DNA of 64,000 nucleotides, from positions 124,001-188,000 of the forward strand of contig NZ_LT906483.1 in the NCBI RefSeq assembly GCF_900187065.1, in the 5' to 3' direction. Below the pieces are notes generated by a model. It saw nothing but the letters and a program-made list of their open reading frames with translations. It ran no database searches and was not told the DNA's origin. A program made the position numbers and the translations under genes. Below, one piece after another: positions 11,996 through 19,927 of the stretch. Each line of letters begins with the position of its first letter. The first letter of the stretch is position 1. This DNA comes from Mycolicibacterium thermoresistibile. Its GTDB lineage: Bacteria; Actinomycetota; Actinomycetes; Mycobacteriales; Mycobacteriaceae.

Positions 11996-12862
11996 ATGCC
12001 CGGAGTGCAGGATCGCGTCATCGTCGTCACCGGTGCCGGCGGCGGCCTGGGTCGTGAGTACGCCCTGACGCTGGCCCGTGAGGGCGCCAGCGTGGTCGTC
12101 AACGACCTCGGCGGGGCCCGCGACGGCACCGGTTCGGGCTCGGCGATGGCCGATCAGGTGGTCGCCGAGATCAAGGAGGCCGGTGGCCGCGCGGTCGCCA
12201 ACTACGACTCGGTCGCCGAGCCGGAGGGTGCGGAGAACATCATCAAGACCGCGCTCGACGAGTTCGGCAGGGTCGACGGCGTGGTCAGCAACGCCGGCAT
12301 CCTGCGCGACGGCACCTTCCACAAGATGTCCTACGAGAACTGGGACGCGGTGCAGAAGGTGCACCTGTACGGCGGGTACAACGTGCTGCGGGCGGCCTGG
12401 CCGCACTTCCGGGAGCAGAACTTCGGCCGGGTGGTCGTCGCCACCTCCACCAGCGGCCTGTTCGGCAACTTCGGCCAGGCCAACTACGGGGCGGCCAAGC
12501 TCGGCCTGGTGGGCCTGATCAACACACTGGCCCAGGAGGGTGCGAAGTACAACATCAAGACCAACGCGATCGCCCCGATCGCCGCGACCCGGATGACGCA
12601 GGACATCCTGCCGCCGGAGGTCTTCGAGAAACTCACCCCGGAGTACGTGGCCCCGGTGGTGGCCCACCTGATGAGCGAGGAGATCGAGGACACCGCGTCG
12701 GTCTTCATCGTCGGCGGCGGCAAGGTGCAGCGCACCGCGCTGTTCCAGAACGAGGGCGTCACCTTCACCGACGGGGTTCCCACGGTCGCCGACATCGCCG
12801 CCCGGTGGAACGAGATCACCGACCTGTCGGACGCCAAGCTGGCCACCTTCAAGCTCGGCTGA
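11996..12862 (+). CDS. short-chain dehydrogenase/reductase, Rv0148-like
   Basis: A 288-residue SDR. It has the Rossmann signature VVTGAGGGLGREYAL at the N-terminus, NDLGG for cofactor recognition, SNAGIL, and the catalytic Tyr and Lys in NYGAAKLG preceded by a Ser/Thr-rich TSTSG. It resembles the dehydrogenase part of eukaryotic peroxisomal multifunctional enzyme type 2, whose members act on 3-hydroxyacyl-CoA. NAD(P)-linked oxidation of a hydroxyacyl or sterol substrate is likely, but the exact substrate is not determined. A GAGGAAGG-like ribosome site precedes the ATG. It lies between ALDH and the quinone reductase in one operon. Confidence 0.88.
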   Translation: MPGVQDRVIVVTGAGGGLGREYALTLAREGASVVVNDLGGARDGTGSGSAMADQVVAEIKEAGGRAVANYDSVAEPEGAENIIKTALDEFGRVDGVVSNAGILRDGTFHKMSYENWDAVQKVHLYGGYNVLRAAWPHFREQNFGRVVVATSTSGLFGNFGQANYGAAKLGLVGLINTLAQEGAKYNIKTNAIAPIAATRMTQDILPPEVFEKLTPEYVAPVVAHLMSEEIEDTASVFIVGGGKVQRTALFQNEGVTFTDGVPTVADIAARWNEITDLSDAKLATFKLG

Positions 12863-12866
12863 CACG

Positions 12867-13835
12867 GTGAAGGCGCTTGTCGCGCAGGAGCTGTCCGGCC
12901 CGTCCGGTCTGGTCTACACCGATTGGGAGGACCCGTCGGAGAACGACGACGTCGTCGTCATCGACGTCCGGGCGGCCGGGCTGTCCTTTCCTGACCTGTT
13001 GCTGATCCGCGGCGAGTACCAGCTCAGGCTGGACCCGCCGTTCATCCCCGGGATGGAGATCGCCGGCGAGGTCCGGTCGGCGCCGCAGGGTTCCGGATTC
13101 CGGCCCGGACAACGGGTGTCGGCGTTCTCCATGATGGGCGGCTTCGCCGAACGGGTCGCCGTCGCGCCGCAGAACGTCATCCCGACCGCCGACGGCATCG
13201 ACGACGCCTCGGCCGCCGCGCTGCTGGGCAACTACTACACCATGTACTTCGCGCTGGCCCGCCGCGCGGCGCTGCGGCCGGGCGAGACGGTGCTGGTGTT
13301 CGGTTCGGCCGGCGGTGTCGGAACCGCGGCGATCCAGATCGCCAAGGCGATGGGCGCCCGGGTGATCGCGATGGTGCGGCGCGCCCGGGGGACCGAGTAC
13401 GTGGAGTCCCTGGGGCCCGACGTGGTGCTGCCGCTCACCGAGGGCTGGCCGCAGGCCGTGCGCGACGCCACCGACGGGCGCGGCGTCGACGTGGTGGTCG
13501 ACCCGGTCGGCGGTGACGTGTTCGACGACGCGATCCGGGTGCTGGCCACCGAGGGCAGGCTGCTGGTGCTGGGCTTCGCCGCCGGGCAGGGCATCCCGAC
13601 CGTCAAGGTGAACCGGCTGCTGCTGCGCAACGTCGGCGTGATCGGGGTCGGCTACGGCGAGTTCGTCGCCCGCAATCCGGGCGCCCAACAGTTGTTCGGG
13701 TCCGGGCTGCGGCATCTGGTGGAGGGCGGGCTGCGCCCGCCGCCGCCGGTGCGGTTCCCGCTGTCGGAGGGCCGGGCCGCGTTCGAGGCGCTGGCCGCCG
13801 GGGAGGTGCTCGGCAAGGCCGTCCTCGAGCCGTGA
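12867..13835 (+). CDS. zinc-free quinone oxidoreductase (MDR family), Rv0149-like
   Basis: A 322-residue medium-chain reductase of the NADPH:quinone reductase type. The GroES-like N-terminal half (LSFPDLLLIRGEYQ, FIPGMEIAGEV) lacks the Cys/His zinc ligands of alcohol dehydrogenases. The NADPH Rossmann motif is VLVFGSAGGVGTAAIQ at about 147-162. It reduces quinones or enones with NADPH. The GTG start at 12867 lies 4 nt after the SDR stop, which implies coupling. It is the last gene of the ALDH-SDR-QOR set; a DUF456 gene follows 32 nt later and may be co-transcribed. Confidence 0.87.
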   Translation: MKALVAQELSGPSGLVYTDWEDPSENDDVVVIDVRAAGLSFPDLLLIRGEYQLRLDPPFIPGMEIAGEVRSAPQGSGFRPGQRVSAFSMMGGFAERVAVAPQNVIPTADGIDDASAAALLGNYYTMYFALARRAALRPGETVLVFGSAGGVGTAAIQIAKAMGARVIAMVRRARGTEYVESLGPDVVLPLTEGWPQAVRDATDGRGVDVVVDPVGGDVFDDAIRVLATEGRLLVLGFAAGQGIPTVKVNRLLLRNVGVIGVGYGEFVARNPGAQQLFGSGLRHLVEGGLRPPPPVRFPLSEGRAAFEALAAGEVLGKAVLEP

Positions 13836-13867
13836 GGGCGGCCCGCCGCCGCGGCTAGAGTCGAGCC

Positions 13868-14350
13868 ATGAGCACCGGCGGCGTCATCCTGGTCGCCCTG
13901 GCCGTGGCCGTCGGGATCGTGGGCATCGTGGTGCCGATCCTGCCCGGCACCCTGCTGATCTTCGCGGCGATCGGGGTGTGGGCGTTCGTCGAGGCCTCAC
14001 CCGCGGCGTGGGTGACGTTCGGTGTCGTCACCGCGCTGCTGGGGGCCGGTCAGCTGATCAAGTATCTGTGGCCGATGCGGCGGATGCGCCGCGCCGACGT
14101 CAGCACCTCGACCCTGGTGGTCGGCGCGGTGGTGGGCATCATCGGGTTCTTCGTGATCCCGGTGCTGGGCCTGGTGCTCGGCTTCGTCGGCGGCGTCTAC
14201 CTCGCCGAGTTGGGCCGCCGCGGCGACGCCCGGGCGGCCTGGTCGGCCACCGTGCACGCGATCAAGGGCGTCGCGCTGTCGGTGGGGCTGGAACTGGCGG
14301 CGGCGCTGCTCGCCACCGCGGTGTGGGTGGCCGGGCTGTTCGTGACCTAG
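13868..14350 (+). CDS. DUF456 family membrane protein
   Basis: A 160-residue Gly/Val-rich membrane protein. Hydrophobic segments at about 5-25, 28-52, 78-110 and 130-158 predict four or more helices with short loops, which is the DUF456 (PF04306) pattern of repeated Gly-rich transmembrane units (GIVVPILPGTLL is typical). The function of the family is not known. Its TAG stop shares the CTAG with the stop of the convergent DUF559 gene, so the two 3' ends overlap by 4 bp. Confidence 0.8.
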   Translation: MSTGGVILVALAVAVGIVGIVVPILPGTLLIFAAIGVWAFVEASPAAWVTFGVVTALLGAGQLIKYLWPMRRMRRADVSTSTLVVGAVVGIIGFFVIPVLGLVLGFVGGVYLAELGRRGDARAAWSATVHAIKGVALSVGLELAAALLATAVWVAGLFVT

Positions 14351-15252
14351 CTGCGTTGGGCGGGGCTGCGTTGGGCGGGGCTGTGTTGGGCGGGGCTGTG
14401 TTCGGCGGGGCGGGACCACGCCGTCTCCAGCCGGCGCAGGAAACCGCCGTCGGTGTCGGCCGCGGTCACCCGCAGGACGGTCCAGCCCATCTCGAGCATG
14501 TCATCGTGACGGCGGATGTCCCGGTTGATCGCGCGGCGGCTGGTGAAATGGTGCCGGCCCTCGTACTCGACGGCGATCCTCCGGTCCCGCCACCCCATGT
14601 CCACCACGCCGATGAGGACACCGAACTCGTTGTGGATCGGCAGCTGCGTCTCCGGCGGGGGATAACCGGCCCGGACGATGAGCAACCGCAGCGCGGTCTC
14701 CCGCGGAGACTCGGCGCCGGGGTCGACCAGCGCGATCGCCTCCCGCGCCCGGCGCAGGCCGTGGCGACCCGGGTGGCGCTGCGCCGCGGCCTCGATGTCG
14801 GCCACTTTGAGCCGGGCCGCCCGGGCGAGCGCGTCGATCGCGGCGACGGAGGTGCCGACCGGATACCGGCAGGCCAGGTCGACGGCGGTACGGGCGGGCG
14901 TGGTCAGCCGCATCCCGTCGATCTCGCAGATCTCGTCCTCGTCGAGGGTGTGCCCCCAGGTGAGGATGCCGGGGGTGCGGCGCCGGTTGGTGTCGATGAC
15001 GGTGGCGGGCCGGCGGGGGTCGACGTACTTGGCGCCGTGCAGTGCCGACGCCGAGAAACCCGCGAGCACGCCGTGACCCCGCGACCGCAACCAGCACGCC
15101 TTGGCCCGCAGCACAGCGTCGAGTTCGGCGTCGTTCGCGATGTACACGTCGCGGTGGATCGCGCGGTACCGCGTCCGCAACTGGTGGCGGGTGAGGGCGC
15201 CGGACGTCAGCGCCTCGCTGCCGAGGAAGGGCTCGGAGAACGGTGCCGCCAT
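14347..15252 (-). CDS. DUF559/AbiEi-like endonuclease-fold protein
   Basis: A 301-residue protein of a type common in mycobacteria. The N-terminal third (LTRHQLRTRYRAIHRDVYI, then SALHG) resembles the winged-helix AbiEi-antitoxin-like domain. The C-terminal part carries a Vsr/DUF559 restriction-endonuclease fold: E in SPRETALR, D in IGVVDMGW and ExE/K-like AVEYEGRHHF. Such proteins are often called type IV toxin-antitoxin AbiEi family, but no partner AbiEii toxin is adjacent, so a stand-alone nuclease-like role is equally possible. The tail is built from 15-bp repeats. It overlaps the convergent DUF456 stop. Confidence 0.7.
   Translation of the reverse strand: MAAPFSEPFLGSEALTSGALTRHQLRTRYRAIHRDVYIANDAELDAVLRAKACWLRSRGHGVLAGFSASALHGAKYVDPRRPATVIDTNRRRTPGILTWGHTLDEDEICEIDGMRLTTPARTAVDLACRYPVGTSVAAIDALARAARLKVADIEAAAQRHPGRHGLRRAREAIALVDPGAESPRETALRLLIVRAGYPPPETQLPIHNEFGVLIGVVDMGWRDRRIAVEYEGRHHFTSRRAINRDIRRHDDMLEMGWTVLRVTAADTDGGFLRRLETAWSRPAEHSPAQHSPAQRSPAQRS
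14350..14409. repeat. four tandem 15-bp repeats at the 3' end of the DUF559 gene
   Basis: Four copies of a 15-bp unit (GCTGCGTTGGGCGGG with small changes) lie at 14350-14364, 14365-14379, 14380-14394 and 14395-14409. On the minus strand they encode the C-terminal HSPAQHSPAQRSPAQRS tail. Because the unit is a multiple of three, copy-number change would lengthen or shorten the tail without a frameshift. Confidence 0.85.
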
Positions 15253-15348
15253 GACGGAAGTGTGCCGCGGCGGTCCGACAGCCGATTTGTGTAACGCTGT
15301 GGCGGAAAAACGCCCCTCAAACCGCCACAGCGTTACGCAACGCGGACA

Positions 15349-16143
15349 TCAGCCGAGCAGGACGTCGCGCAGTCTGGCGACGTCGTCGGCGCTGACATCG
15401 GCGGCGGACAGGAAGTTCGACAGCGAGCCGAACTCCTCGTCGATGGTCCGCCACGAGATGGCCAGGTAATCCTCTTCCACCCCGAGCACCGCATCGGTCA
15501 ACCGGGCCTCGGCCAGCGTCTCCAGCTCGGGGGTGTCGGCGTACCGGTCGCGGATCCAGCTCAGGATGCGGCCCCGCAGCTGCGGCACGGCATCGTTGCT
15601 GCGCAGGTAGTCGGCCATCACCGCGTCCCTGTCCACCCCGGCCGCCGCCAGCACGGTGGCCACGGTGAACCCGGTGCGGTCCTTCCCCGCGAAGCAGTGC
15701 GCGATCACCGGCCGGCCGTCGATCAGCAGACTCACCACCTGCTGCACCGCCCGCCGCGCCCCGCGCAGGGTGGGGAACTCCTTGTACGCCGACGTCATGT
15801 ACCGCCGGGCGGCCGCGGAGACGTCCCCGTCCGCGGGCTGTTCGGACATCATCCTCCGGAACGCCGACTCGTGCGGCGCCTCCCCGTCGACCGACGACTG
15901 GTCCGGGAACGGCAGCTGGTGGATGACGACGTCGTCCGGCACCCTGGCCGGCCCTCGCCGCTGCACCTCGGTGGGGGAGCGCAGATCGGCGATGTCGGTG
16001 ACGCCGAGGCTGCGCAGGATCCGCCGGCCCGTCTCCTCGAGATGGCTCAGTTCACTGGACCGGAAGAACCGTCCCGGCCGGATTCCGGTCTCCTCGGCTG
16101 TGTCCCGGAAGTTCCACGCCCCGGGCAGCGGGTCGGTGCTCAG
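15349..16143 (-). CDS. ptpB: protein tyrosine/lipid phosphatase PtpB, probable CTG start
   Basis: About 264 residues, against 276 in M. tuberculosis PtpB. The P-loop HCFAGKDRTGF (Cys150, Arg156) is intact, including the extra Lys and Asp typical of PtpB lipid/tyrosine phosphatases. The conserved N-terminus (LPGAWNFRD, RPGRFFRSSELS, DIADLRS) can only be encoded upstream of the first in-frame GTG (15966). Between the in-frame TAA at 16191-16189 and that GTG there is no ATG, GTG or TTG near the N-terminus, but a CTG at 16143 overlaps the fadE2 stop as CTGA and follows an AAGGTGAG ribosome site with 6-nt spacing. That start is inferred. Homologues are secreted effectors in pathogens. Confidence 0.82.
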   Translation of the reverse strand: MSTDPLPGAWNFRDTAEETGIRPGRFFRSSELSHLEETGRRILRSLGVTDIADLRSPTEVQRRGPARVPDDVVIHQLPFPDQSSVDGEAPHESAFRRMMSEQPADGDVSAAARRYMTSAYKEFPTLRGARRAVQQVVSLLIDGRPVIAHCFAGKDRTGFTVATVLAAAGVDRDAVMADYLRSNDAVPQLRGRILSWIRDRYADTPELETLAEARLTDAVLGVEEDYLAISWRTIDEEFGSLSNFLSAADVSADDVARLRDVLLG

Positions 16144-17393
16144 GAGCTGCTCACCTTGATCGCGGCCGCGGCCAGCGGCGACTTCTCCTTACCCAGCTCG
16201 GCGCGGGCGATGGTGCGCATGTGCACCTCGTCCGGCCCGTCGAACAGCCGCATCGCCCGGTGCCACGCGTACAGCCGGGCCAGCGGGAAGTCGTCGGACA
16301 CCCCGGCGCCGCCGTGCACCTGGATGGCCCGGTCGATCACGTTGCACGCCACCGTGGGTGCGACGGCCTTGATCTGCGCCACCTGCACCTGCGCTTCCTT
16401 GTGCTTGTTGCCGAGCTGGTCGATGGTCCAGGCGGCCTTGTGGCACAGCATCCTGGCCTGGTCGATCTCATTGCGGGACTTCGCGATCGCCTCGCGCACC
16501 ACACCCTGCTCGGCCAGCGGCTTACCGAACGCGACACGTTTCTGCACCCGGTCGACCATCAGCGCCAGGGCGCGTTCGGCGGCGCCCAGGGCGCGCATGC
16601 AGTGGTGGATGCGGCCCGGACCCAGCCGGGCCTGGGCGATCGCGAAGCCGGCGCCCTCCTCACCGAGCAGGTTCTCGACCGGCACCCGGACGTTGTCGAA
16701 CACGATCTCGCAGTGGCCGTGCTGGTCCTGCCAGCCGAACACCGGCAGTGACCGCCTGATGTCCACGCCGGGGGTGTCGGCCGGCACCAGGATCATCGAC
16801 TGCTGCTGATGGCTCGCCGCATCCGGATTGGTGCGGCCCATGACGATGAGGATCTTGCAGCGCGGGTCGGCGGCGCCGGTGATCCACCACTTGCGACCGT
16901 TGATGACGTAGTGGTCGCCGTCGCGCAGCATGGTGGTCTCGATGTTGCGGGCGTCGCTGGAGGCGACGGCCGGCTCGGTCATCGCGAATGCGCTGCGGAT
17001 CTCCCCGTTGAGCAGCGGTTCCAGCCACTGCTTGCGCTGCTGCTCGTTGGCGAACAGGTGCAGGGTCTCCATGTTGCCGGTGTCGGGGGCGGCGCAGTTG
17101 ATCGCCTCGGGGGCGATCACGGTGCTCCAGCCGGAGATCTCGGCCAGCGCCGCGTACTCCAGGTTGGTCAGCCCGGAGACCGGCGGCAGGAAGAGGTTCC
17201 ACAGCCCCCGTTCCCTGGCCTTGACCTTCAGCTCCTCCACGATGGGCGGCACCGTGAAGTCGTTGGGGCCCTTTTCCTCGCGGTATCGGTCGTACTCGGG
17301 TTCGGCCGGGAACACGAACTCCGTCATGAACTCGGTCAAACGTTCGCAATAATCCTGAGCTTTAGCCGACAACGCGAAGTCCATGACCGTCAC
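16140..17393 (-). CDS. fadE2: acyl-CoA dehydrogenase FadE2
   Basis: A 417-residue acyl-CoA dehydrogenase. It shows the substrate/FAD signatures FAMTEPAVASSDA and NGRKWWITGAADPR, FGKPLAEQGVV, and the C-terminal VHGGAGVSDDFPLARLYA region. In the ACAD10/11-like branch to which FadE2 belongs, the catalytic base is Asp/Glu at a shifted position, so chain-length specificity is hard to infer. It oxidises acyl-CoA to enoyl-CoA in the cytosol. The start is GTG 17393, with an alternative ATG at 17384. It is coupled to ptpB downstream, the same pairing as Rv0153c-Rv0154c, linking lipid oxidation with a phosphatase in one transcript. Confidence 0.9.
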   Translation of the reverse strand: MTVMDFALSAKAQDYCERLTEFMTEFVFPAEPEYDRYREEKGPNDFTVPPIVEELKVKARERGLWNLFLPPVSGLTNLEYAALAEISGWSTVIAPEAINCAAPDTGNMETLHLFANEQQRKQWLEPLLNGEIRSAFAMTEPAVASSDARNIETTMLRDGDHYVINGRKWWITGAADPRCKILIVMGRTNPDAASHQQQSMILVPADTPGVDIRRSLPVFGWQDQHGHCEIVFDNVRVPVENLLGEEGAGFAIAQARLGPGRIHHCMRALGAAERALALMVDRVQKRVAFGKPLAEQGVVREAIAKSRNEIDQARMLCHKAAWTIDQLGNKHKEAQVQVAQIKAVAPTVACNVIDRAIQVHGGAGVSDDFPLARLYAWHRAMRLFDGPDEVHMRTIARAELGKEKSPLAAAAIKVSSS

Positions 17394-17420
17394 GATATGA
17401 CATCGGCGAAAACGCTTAAG

Positions 17421-17434
17421 AGCCTGGTCAGGCT
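17421..17434. promoter_or_regulatory. 14-bp inverted repeat between fadE2 and cynS
   Basis: AGCCTG-gt-CAGGCT is a perfect inverted repeat 28 bp upstream of fadE2 and 73 bp upstream of cynS in their 113-bp divergent region. The position fits an operator acting on the fadE2 promoter, the cynS promoter, or both. No regulator gene is adjacent. Confidence 0.4.
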
Positions 17435-17506
17435 AACCCGGGTACGGCCCCGCATCCGGCGGCGAAGTCCGGCGTGCGGTCGCGGTGGTTGGGCATGCTG
17501 GAGGGC

Positions 17507-17977
17507 ATGACCAGAGAACAACTCACCGCCGAGATCATCGCCGCCCGCCTCGCCAAGGGGCTGACCTGGCAGCAGCTCGCCGACGCGATCGACAGGCCCG
17601 TGGTGTGGACCACGGCGGCGCTGCTCGGGCAACACCCGATCCCCGCCGACAAGGCGCGCGTGCTCGTCGACATGCTCGGCCTGGGCGACGACGCGGTCGC
17701 GCTGCTGGGCTCGGTGCCGATGCGCGGCGGGCTGCCGTCCGCGGTTCCGACCGATCCGACGATCTACCGGTTCTACGAGGTGCTGCAGGTGTACGGGCCG
17801 GCGATCAAGGAGGTCATCCACGAGCAGTTCGGCGACGGCATCATGAGCGCGATCAACTTCAGCGTGGACGTGCAGAAGAAACCCCATCCGGACGGGGACC
17901 GGGTGGTCGTCACGCTGGACGGCAAGTATCTGCCGTACGACTGGACCGCCTCCGAGGAGGAGCCGGGAGCCCGGTAG
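17507..17977 (+). CDS. cynS: cyanate hydratase (cyanase)
   Basis: A 156-residue protein, the same length as E. coli CynS. An N-terminal HTH-like POU domain (residues 1 to about 75) is followed by the catalytic domain. The active-site residues are present with the expected spacing: Arg88 and Glu91 (RFYEVLQVYG) and Ser114 (MSAINF), matching E. coli Arg96, Glu99 and Ser122. The decameric enzyme converts cyanate plus bicarbonate to ammonia and CO2. The ATG at 17507 gives this standard length; an in-frame ATG at 17495 would add four residues. No carbonic anhydrase (cynT) or cyanate transporter is next to it. Confidence 0.92.
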   Translation: MTREQLTAEIIAARLAKGLTWQQLADAIDRPVVWTTAALLGQHPIPADKARVLVDMLGLGDDAVALLGSVPMRGGLPSAVPTDPTIYRFYEVLQVYGPAIKEVIHEQFGDGIMSAINFSVDVQKKPHPDGDRVVVTLDGKYLPYDWTASEEEPGAR

Positions 17978-18125
17978 CTGCGCACCGCAAGCCGCGAAAC
18001 GTGGCGTGCATCACATTTCTGAAAGCCTGTGGAGCTCCCGGCATTTGGCCACACTGTGGTCATCATCACTGCGGAACCGCTTGTTAACCCCCGGGGTTCG
18101 ACGCATCATGGAAGAAGCCAAACTC

Positions 18126-18138
18126 TGGAATGATTCCA
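18126..18138. promoter_or_regulatory. palindrome upstream of ahpC
   Basis: TGGAAT-g-ATTCCA is a perfect inverted repeat 25 bp before the ahpC start, between the promoter region and an AAAGGAC ribosome site. It is a candidate operator or leader element for peroxide control. It does not look like an obvious OxyR box, and no oxyR gene is adjacent. Confidence 0.4.
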
Positions 18139-18163
18139 AACAACAAAAAGGACGGTGTGACAC

Positions 18164-18751
18164 ATGGCGTTGCTGACGATCGGCGATCAGTTCCCCGCTT
18201 ACGACCTGACGGCCGTGATCGGTGGTGACCTCTCCAAGGTCGACGCGAAGCAGCCGGATGACTACTTCACCCGTGTGACTAGCAACGATCACCCGGGCAA
18301 GTGGCGGATCATCTTCTTCTGGCCGAAGGACTTCACCTTCGTGTGCCCGACCGAGATCGCCGCCTTCGGCAAGCTGAACGACGAGTTCGAGGATCGCGAC
18401 GCCAAGGTTATCGGCGTTTCGGTGGACAACGAGTTCGTGCACTTCCAGTGGCGTGCCCAGCACGAGGACCTCAAGACGCTGCCGTTCCCGATGGCGTCGG
18501 ACCTCAAGCGTGAGCTGTCGGAGGCCACCGGTGTGCTCAACGACGAGGGTGTCGCCGACCGTGCGACCTTCATCGTCGACCCGAACAACGAGATCCAGTT
18601 CGTGTCGGTGACCGCCGGCTCGGTGGGCCGCAACGTCGACGAGGTGCTGCGGGTGCTCGACGCGCTGCAGTCCGACGAGCTGTGCGCGTGCAACTGGAAG
18701 AAGGGCGACCCGACCATCAACGTCGCCGAAGAGCTCACCAAGGCGGTGTAG
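18164..18751 (+). CDS. ahpC: alkyl hydroperoxide reductase AhpC (peroxiredoxin)
   Basis: A 195-residue 2-Cys peroxiredoxin, equal in length to the M. tuberculosis enzyme. The peroxidatic Cys61 lies in FTFVCPTEI, and the resolving cysteines 174 and 176 in ELCACNW near the C-terminus, the three-Cys arrangement typical of mycobacterial AhpC. It reduces organic peroxides and peroxynitrite in the cytosol, taking electrons from AhpD, encoded just downstream. An AAAGGAC site precedes the ATG. In many mycobacteria an oxyR gene lies divergently upstream; here the upstream gene is cynS, so control must come from elsewhere or from the palindrome at 18126. Confidence 0.95.
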   Translation: MALLTIGDQFPAYDLTAVIGGDLSKVDAKQPDDYFTRVTSNDHPGKWRIIFFWPKDFTFVCPTEIAAFGKLNDEFEDRDAKVIGVSVDNEFVHFQWRAQHEDLKTLPFPMASDLKRELSEATGVLNDEGVADRATFIVDPNNEIQFVSVTAGSVGRNVDEVLRVLDALQSDELCACNWKKGDPTINVAEELTKAV

Positions 18752-18754
18752 CGC

Positions 18755-19291
18755 GTGAGTGTTGACACCATCAGGGAAGCGCTACCCGAGTATGCGAAGG
18801 ACCTGAAGCTCAACCTGGGCAGCATCACCCGGAGTACCGAGCTGTCCGAGCAGCAGCTCTGGGGTGCGCTGGTGGCGACCGCGGCGGCGACGAAGTCCGA
18901 CCGGTTGCTGCGTGAGATTGCCGAGGACGCGCTGGACATCCTCAGCGAGGAGGCCTACAACGCCGCACTCGGCGCGGCCGCCATCATGGGGATGAACAAT
19001 GTGTTCTACCGCTCCCGGGGCCAGCTGGACGGCGCCTACGACGACCTGCGGGCCGGGCTGCGGATGAACATCATCGGCAATCCCGGTGTGCCCAAGGAGG
19101 ATTTCGAGCTGTGGTCGCTGGCGGTGTCGGCGATCAACGGCTGCGGGTACTGCCTGACCGCCCATGAGAAGACGTTGCGCGACGCCGGTGTGGATCGCAC
19201 GACGATCTTCGAGGCGATCCGGTTGGCGTCGATCATCTCCGGCGTCGCCCAGGCACTGCAGACCGCCGAGGTCCTCGCGGACACCAAGTAG
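18755..19291 (+). CDS. ahpD: alkyl hydroperoxide reductase AhpD
   Basis: A 178-residue helical protein with the CxxC redox pair Cys130-Cys133 ([11 protein letters not shown]), including the His that relays protons in the AhpD active site. AhpD passes electrons from dihydrolipoamide (Lpd/SucB) to AhpC. It starts at GTG 18755, 3 nt after the ahpC stop, so the two are one operon. A strong hairpin follows at 19314-19346. The length and motif positions match the M. tuberculosis protein. Confidence 0.95.
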   Translation: MSVDTIREALPEYAKDLKLNLGSITRSTELSEQQLWGALVATAAATKSDRLLREIAEDALDILSEEAYNAALGAAAIMGMNNVFYRSRGQLDGAYDDLRAGLRMNIIGNPGVPKEDFELWSLAVSAINGCGYCLTAHEKTLRDAGVDRTTIFEAIRLASIISGVAQALQTAEVLADTK

Positions 19292-19313
19292 CCGCCGACG
19301 AGAAGTACGCACG

Positions 19314-19346
19314 CCGCCGGGCATCCCAGCACGGGATGCCCGGCGG
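19314..19346 (+). terminator. strong hairpin after ahpCD
   Basis: A 14-bp perfect GC-rich stem (19314-19327 with 19333-19346, core GGGCATCCC/GGGATGCCC) encloses a 5-nt AGCAC loop, 23 bp after the ahpD stop. It has no long U-run, which is usual for mycobacterial terminators. Confidence 0.75.
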
Positions 19347-19414
19347 TTCGCGTTCGGGCCCGGGTTCGCCCATTGCAGCCGTCCGGCCGGGTACGGCGGT
19401 TTAACCTCTTAGCC

Positions 19415-19909
19415 ATGCGAGGACTGAAGCGCGGTGCAGCGGTGGCGGCGACGGCCGTGATGATGTCGGCACTTCCGGCTGTGGGGATCGGGGCGGCGAC
19501 GGCCGCGCCCGGCGACGGCCGGGTACCGTTGTCGCCGATCCAGCGCAACTGCGATCACCAGGTACGCAGCTACTTCGCTCCGTCCGGCACCGCCACCGCG
19601 TACGCCATCGTGAACGCCACCGGCTCGACGGTGACCGCTGACATCACCATGGCGACCGCGGACCGCAACACCGCCTACCAGGTGAAGCTCATCCAGACGC
19701 CGCGGTCGGCGGCAGCACCGTGCAATCCGGGTGATCCCGGTGTCACCACCGGTGTGCTGCACACCGATTACGCCGGCGGCGGACAGCTGCGGCTGACCGG
19801 TGACCGCATGCCGGACAGCACCGGGCTGTGGGTCGAGATCAGCCGGCCGGCACCGCATTCGCTGGTGCCGATGGAGTACTACACCTCCGACGTGATCTCC
19901 CGGTTCTGA
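19415..19909 (+). CDS. small secreted protein of unknown function
   Basis: A 164-residue protein with a clear Sec signal peptide: basic MRGLKRG, a hydrophobic AAVAATAVMMSALPAVG stretch and an Ala-rich cleavage site near residues 30-33 (ATA-AP). The mature part has two Cys (one in QRNCDHQ, one in APCNPGD), compatible with a disulfide, and a beta-rich, Thr-rich sequence. No known domain is recognised. The ATG at 19415 is chosen because it gives a standard signal peptide. It stands alone, after the ahpCD terminator and convergent with the acyl-CoA dehydrogenase. Confidence 0.75.
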   Translation: MRGLKRGAAVAATAVMMSALPAVGIGAATAAPGDGRVPLSPIQRNCDHQVRSYFAPSGTATAYAIVNATGSTVTADITMATADRNTAYQVKLIQTPRSAAAPCNPGDPGVTTGVLHTDYAGGGQLRLTGDRMPDSTGLWVEISRPAPHSLVPMEYYTSDVISRF

Positions 19910-19927
19910 AAACCGGTTTCCGAGCGG

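Noticed and set aside
15349..15966. GTG 15966 as start of PtpB
   Set aside because: It would remove about 59 residues that match the conserved PtpB N-terminus.
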